Positions 60,514 through 64,000 of a stretch of 64,000 nucleotides of DNA are shown one piece after another. This stretch comes from Candidatus Helarchaeota archaeon (GTDB taxonomy: Archaea; Asgardarchaeota; Lokiarchaeia; Helarchaeales; RDOG01). The DNA lies in NCBI GenBank assembly GCA_019058315.1, contig JAHPZH010000003.1:41669-105668 (forward strand), in the 5' to 3' direction. How positions within the stretch are numbered: position 1 is the first letter of the stretch; every line of letters begins with the position of its first letter. The notes below the pieces were generated by a model. That model saw nothing but the letters and a program-made list of their open reading frames with translations, was not told the origin of the DNA and made no database searches. Position numbers and translations under genes: made by a program.

Positions 60514-61527
60514 TTAATCCAACCTCCTTGGATAATTAACCAATCTAGGTGAAGTCCTTCCACATTCACAAACTTCCTCATTTATTGAACCTCTTGCGCC
60601 TAGACGAAATCTAATATAAGGTAAAGTATTACGAAATGGAATCGTCACCACAATCTCTCCTTCTTCTCCAACGTTAACAGGTTCTAGAGAGCTTGTGTCA
60701 AGAATTTCAACTAATAATTCTTCAGATAAATGGAATCCGTTCATTTGAGGGCATTCTCTGCCTACAACACCTACTTCATCATGAACAAATAAACCTCGCA
60801 AAACCATGTCCCATTTATTGATTAATTCTTTTCTAATTTCATCCCCTAATGGTGAGCCAACAACGCAACCAACGTCAATTTTTAGATCTTTCGGATTAAT
60901 TCCTTCTTTTTCACAAGTTTCAGTTAATGTTTGAAAAAACATTATATCACCGATAATCCCGTTTATTCCTAACTGTTTTATTGTCTCTATTTGCGATTTA
61001 TGCCCTGTGGACCCTAGGGGCACGGCGCAACAACCAAATGTCAATATAGCTTGATATAACCCGAATCCTCTAGCACCACCCGCAGCCAAAGCGACAGCTA
61101 TATCGATAATATCAGCTTTCCGCAAACCGGCGGAATACAGAGCTTTAGAAGAGGCATTTCCTGAGCCTGTTGCCTCTTTTAATGATGTCGGAATGAGGAA
61201 AGGTTTGTTATCAATTATTGATACTAAAATGGTACCTATTTTTTCGATTGGAAGCATTAATAAACCACCCCAAGGGGGATTTTCTCGCTGCGCATTTAAG
61301 AACTCCTCCATGGTAATAAGCGGTAATTTTGATATTTTTTCTTTATCACTAATATCTTCAGGGGTTAAATTAGCTTCCTTCATCTTATTTTTATAAAATT
61401 GAGAATTTTGAAAGGCATGATTTAAAATCCATTTAAAATCCTTCCATTGTTTTTCTTTTAAATCTTTCAAAGGCTTTGTGACTTGACTTTTTCTGTAATA
61501 ACCAGTATTTCTATCAGATTTACTCAT
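60514..61527 (-). CDS. PaaK-like enzyme without C-terminal lid domain
   Basis: This 337-residue paralog aligns with the first three quarters of the next gene (TGSGNASSKAL, the GIIGDIMFFQTL site, HDEVGVVGRECPQ and RFRLGARGSI) but ends at TSPRLVNYPRRLD, just before the hinge and lid domain. The stop sits directly at the start of the 430-residue gene. The lid carries the lysine for adenylation, so this protein cannot complete the normal cycle alone. It may be a regulatory subunit, or a gene truncated after tandem duplication. No frame for the missing lid is seen between the two. Confidence 0.82.
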   Translation of the reverse strand: MSKSDRNTGYYRKSQVTKPLKDLKEKQWKDFKWILNHAFQNSQFYKNKMKEANLTPEDISDKEKISKLPLITMEEFLNAQRENPPWGGLLMLPIEKIGTILVSIIDNKPFLIPTSLKEATGSGNASSKALYSAGLRKADIIDIAVALAAGGARGFGLYQAILTFGCCAVPLGSTGHKSQIETIKQLGINGIIGDIMFFQTLTETCEKEGINPKDLKIDVGCVVGSPLGDEIRKELINKWDMVLRGLFVHDEVGVVGRECPQMNGFHLSEELLVEILDTSSLEPVNVGEEGEIVVTIPFRNTLPYIRFRLGARGSINEEVCECGRTSPRLVNYPRRLD

Positions 61528-61647
61528 TATCTCTCCGATCCTTTTAATTATTATATATTATCAATTAAAAATTTATTTTGATTATGTTTCAACTTTAATA
61601 TTAAAAATAACTTATTAAAATTCTGTTATATTAATGACTCAATTAAT

Positions 61648-62361
61648 ATGAATTTTGGATCGATAAAATTGGTAAAACATATTGGAATAGTAGCTTGCAG
61701 CGCTGAAGGAGCATCTCTTTGCTATCGAACTATCTGTATAGAATCACAACAAGAGTTGGGTGAATATAGGCATCCTGAAATAACAATGCACACACCATCA
61801 TTTTCAGAATATATGGTAAATATCCGAACTGGCCGTTGGGATAAAGTTGCGCAATTAATGCTTTTATCAAGTCAAAAGGTTGCTCAAGCTGGAGCTGATT
61901 TTGCAATTTGTCCTGATAATACTATTCACCAAGCCTTTGATCTTATGGTTTCTAAATCACCAATTCCTTGGTTACATATTGCAGAAGTTGTTGGAGAGAA
62001 AGCAAGAGAAATGGGATATATGAAGTTGGGAATCTTGGGAACAGTATATATAATGACAGGCCTAATGTACCCAACTTCTCTTAAAAAGTTTGATATTACT
62101 TTTGAGATACCAGAAAAAGAAGATCGAGAGAAAATTAATAATATTATTTTTAAAGAACTTGTAAACGGTATATTTACTGAAAAATCACGACTTTATTTTA
62201 ATGAAATTATTCAAAAGTTTAAAAATTCGGGATGTGATGCGGTAGTTTTGGGTTGCACTGAAATTCCATTAATTGTAGACCCAAATGATTGCCCTTTACC
62301 AACATTGGACTCAACTCGTTTACTTGCAAGAGCCGCTATAAGAAAAGCTCTCGAAATATAA
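61648..62361 (+). CDS. Aspartate/glutamate racemase family protein
   Basis: The 237-residue protein has the Asp/Glu racemase fold with HIGIVACSAEGASLCYRTI at the start, a first active-site region FAICPDNTIHQAF and the second site GCDAVVLGCTEIPLI. The second Cys (GCTE) is in place. The first motif, usually CNT, reads DNT with a Cys two residues earlier, so the two-base mechanism may be altered. It could racemise aspartate or a related acid. The gene is alone and divergent from the PaaK pair. Confidence 0.88.
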   Translation: MNFGSIKLVKHIGIVACSAEGASLCYRTICIESQQELGEYRHPEITMHTPSFSEYMVNIRTGRWDKVAQLMLLSSQKVAQAGADFAICPDNTIHQAFDLMVSKSPIPWLHIAEVVGEKAREMGYMKLGILGTVYIMTGLMYPTSLKKFDITFEIPEKEDREKINNIIFKELVNGIFTEKSRLYFNEIIQKFKNSGCDAVVLGCTEIPLIVDPNDCPLPTLDSTRLLARAAIRKALEI

Positions 62362-62438
62362 CATTAATTGAAAAAAATATAAACCAATAACGCAATTATG
62401 GTAATATAAATTTCCTTCATGGTTTTGGTGTTATTTTA

Positions 62439-62801
62439 TTGGGAAGATTAGATAAAAAATCGGAAAAAAAGAACAAATCCGAAATAAAATCCAAAGAAGA
62501 ATTAAAAAAACATAATGAAGCAGTAATTAACGCCATATTAAAAGATTTATCCGAATCTGAGAAAGCACTTCAAATAAATGAGAAACATCCTGAGGAAAAT
62601 ACTATAACAGATATTGAAATTTTACCTCAACTAAAAATGGAATCCAAGGAAATCTCTGAAGATATAGAATTAACTCAAAATAAAGGCACTATAGAAAATT
62701 TGGAGAAAATTTTTGAAAATGAAACTGGAAAACATGCAATTTGGCGTGGAAAAGAAACTAAAAGCTTTATTCAATGGAAAAAAAAGAGACAGAAGTCATA
62801 A
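62439..62801 (+). CDS. Charged hypothetical protein
   Basis: The 120-residue protein is very rich in Lys and Glu (SEKKNKSEIKSKEELKKH) and probably mostly disordered or coiled, with a more ordered C-terminus (KHAIWRGKETKSFIQWKKK). The start is TTG and no clear Shine-Dalgarno precedes it. No family is recognised. It is flanked by unrelated genes. Confidence 0.55.
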   Translation: MGRLDKKSEKKNKSEIKSKEELKKHNEAVINAILKDLSESEKALQINEKHPEENTITDIEILPQLKMESKEISEDIELTQNKGTIENLEKIFENETGKHAIWRGKETKSFIQWKKKRQKS

Positions 62802-62888
62802 ATTTGAAAATAAAATTATTATTTTTTAGTTAAAATAAAGTGGAATTTTATTTACTTCTAATAGAAAAAAATATAAAAAGTGGATGAA

Positions 62889-64000
62889 ATGAGTAAAGAA
62901 TTATTTGATATGATAGACAGATTAATCATAAATCTTATGGGTGAAACAAAAATCCCTGGCCTTGCTATTGGAATTGTAAAAGATGGAGAACCATTTTATA
63001 CTAAAGGATTTGGTGCAAGAAACTTGGAAAAAAATCTTCCCTTCACTCCAGATACTCTATTTGGAATTGGTTCTATCTCAAAATCCTTTACAGCTTTATC
63101 CATAAACCAACTTGCTGAGCAAGGAAAAATAGATCTCCATGAACCAGTTAGAAAATATATTAATTTTAAGCTCGGAAAAAGAAAAAATCCAATAACAATC
63201 CATCATTTACTTTCCCATTCCTCTGGGATTCCTGAACTTCATGCAACTATTTTAACATTAATACGCAGTCTGGGCTCTTTAGATTCTATAATTCCTATGA
63301 GCAGTTGGGATGATTTCTTGCTGCATATCAATGGTGCAGAAAAAGAAATTTTCGATGAACCAGGAAAGTGTTATTTTTATAATAATGATGCTTTCGCTTG
63401 TCTTGGTCTGATTATTGAAGAAGTTACAAATATGAAATTTGAGGATTATATTAGAAAAAATATTCTTAACCCTCTAGAAATGAAGAGATCAACATATTTA
63501 AAGATTGATTATGAAAAAGATAATAACGTAATGACGGGATATTTACCTTCTGATGATGATAAGCCCTTAAGAGCAACACCTCCTCCATTCGATAAAATAA
63601 TGTATCCAGCAGGGGGATTATTAAGTTCAGTTCGAGAGATGCAAAATTACATAATTGCTTTATTAAATAAAGGAAAATTTAAAGATAAACAAATAATTCA
63701 AAAATCTTCATTAGATAAAATCTGGACTCCCCATACAAAATTACCAGCAGGAACTAGTTATGGTGAAGGAGATGCCTGGTATTGTTATGGTTGGACTCTA
63801 GAAAAAGATTTTTTTGAACAAACATTAATACATCACGGAGGAAATGCATTAACATCTTCTGGATTTTTAGCAATTCATCCAGTTGAAAAGATGGGTATTA
63901 TTATTGGAGTTAATTGTAGTATTCAAGTGGTTCTTGGAGTTATTGTACGCGGATTACTTGCTCTTCTATTAGGTAAAGATATTAATCAAGCCATACCAAT
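62889..64000 (+). CDS. Serine beta-lactamase / penicillin-binding-like hydrolase, 3' end outside window
   Basis: The frame opens with ATG after GTGGATGA and runs without a stop to the window edge, giving at least 370 residues. It has the class C beta-lactamase/esterase signatures: SISKSFTAL (SxxK, about residues 62-70), the Tyr motif CYFYNNDAFACLG (YxN) and IHHGGNALTS (HxG). Such proteins hydrolyse esters, peptides or D-amino-acid bonds and are common in archaea as esterases. No signal peptide precedes the domain, so a cytoplasmic location is likely. The family's usual length is reached near the edge. Confidence 0.9.
   Translation, partial: MSKELFDMIDRLIINLMGETKIPGLAIGIVKDGEPFYTKGFGARNLEKNLPFTPDTLFGIGSISKSFTALSINQLAEQGKIDLHEPVRKYINFKLGKRKNPITIHHLLSHSSGIPELHATILTLIRSLGSLDSIIPMSSWDDFLLHINGAEKEIFDEPGKCYFYNNDAFACLGLIIEEVTNMKFEDYIRKNILNPLEMKRSTYLKIDYEKDNNVMTGYLPSDDDKPLRATPPPFDKIMYPAGGLLSSVREMQNYIIALLNKGKFKDKQIIQKSSLDKIWTPHTKLPAGTSYGEGDAWYCYGWTLEKDFFEQTLIHHGGNALTSSGFLAIHPVEKMGIIIGVNCSIQVVLGVIVRGLLALLLGKDINQAIP

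Noticed and set aside
1..64000. tRNA, rRNA, CRISPR arrays, insertion sequences
   Set aside because: I looked for T-loop words, rRNA-like GC-rich blocks, regularly spaced repeats and transposase motifs and saw none; a covariance-model scan would be needed to exclude small RNAs.

Overview
The window is 64 kb of AT-rich, densely coding DNA with many TTG and GTG starts and short intergenic gaps. It looks archaeal. It carries an archaeal HTH regulator of the COG2522 type, a stand-alone ThiN protein, a DUF166 protein, a DUF2099 (methanogenesis marker 8) protein, an AfpA-type flavoprotein and a geranylgeranyl-reductase family enzyme. Two small proteins look like longin/roadblock-type domains of the kind that are abundant in Asgard archaea. 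Together with a strictly anaerobic gene content (Fe-S proteins, HdrBC, 2-hydroxyacyl-CoA dehydratase family, flavodiiron protein, rubrerythrin), this suggests an anaerobic Asgard (Lokiarchaeia-like) archaeon. That placement is an inference, because no rRNA, tRNA or marker gene is present. I saw no CRISPR array or insertion sequence.

Layout. 1-4.4 kb: cell-surface proteins (a TTTPEPV-repeat protein cut by the window edge, and two tandem copies of an eight-repeat, Cys-rich, membrane-anchored propeller-like protein). 4.5-10.7 kb: a GNAT, a corrinoid protein with its methyltransferase, a flavodiiron protein, a SAM methyltransferase and DUF166. 10.8-14.9 kb: a minus-strand TusA-DsrE-IscS-IscU sulfur/Fe-S operon followed by rubrerythrin and ferritin; IscS has Asp instead of the PLP lysine, and IscU is fused to a degenerate thioredoxin-reductase-like domain. 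15-22.7 kb: a deacetylase, ferredoxins, and a probable lipid/isoprenoid locus (GT2, CDP-alcohol phosphotransferase, adenylate-forming enzyme, CrtI/RetSat-like oxidoreductase). 22.9-29.5 kb: a longin-like protein, NadA, the Cys-rich regulator, and a ferredoxin / AIR-synthase-like / ThiN / CysE / CysK operon. 29.6-34.2 kb: NadE, methyltransferase, YjbQ and a glycosyltransferase.

34.2-41.7 kb: a minus-strand cluster of an HTH-ferredoxin protein, a 2-hydroxyacyl-CoA dehydratase-type activator ATPase, three HgdB/BcrC-family subunits (two nearly duplicate) and HdrC/HdrB-like subunits, which looks like an ATP-driven low-potential reductase with its own electron feed. 41.8-51.7 kb: sulfur chemistry, with LarE, DUF2099, an MnmA/ThiI-like PP-loop enzyme, a cytosolic binding-protein-like gene, then an operon of threonine-synthase-like enzyme, ThiS/MoaD, DUF169, ThiF/MoeB, TusA, three DsrE/F/H-type proteins, a second TusA and a radical SAM protein. 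51.8-64 kb: a second longin-like protein, a geranylgeranyl reductase family protein, small redox proteins (ferredoxin, desulforedoxin), OsmC, ADP-ribosylglycohydrolase, an Fe-S flavoprotein/AfpA pair, two PaaK-like ligases, an Asp/Glu racemase and a beta-lactamase-family gene cut by the right edge.

The strongest new signal is regulatory. A 13-bp dyad, ATWAC-N3-GTWAT, occurs at least sixteen times, always between genes and mostly 2-90 bp upstream of sulfur, Fe-S or low-potential redox genes on both strands. It links the TusA/IscS/IscU operon, DUF166, the ferredoxin-CysEK operon, the HgdB/HgdC cluster, LarE, DUF2099/MnmA-like, the ThrC-ThiS-ThiF-Dsr operon, the second longin-like gene, the geranylgeranyl reductase and a 39-residue small ORF. 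I propose a local sulfur/redox regulon; the Cys-rich HTH protein at 24.6 kb is one candidate regulator.
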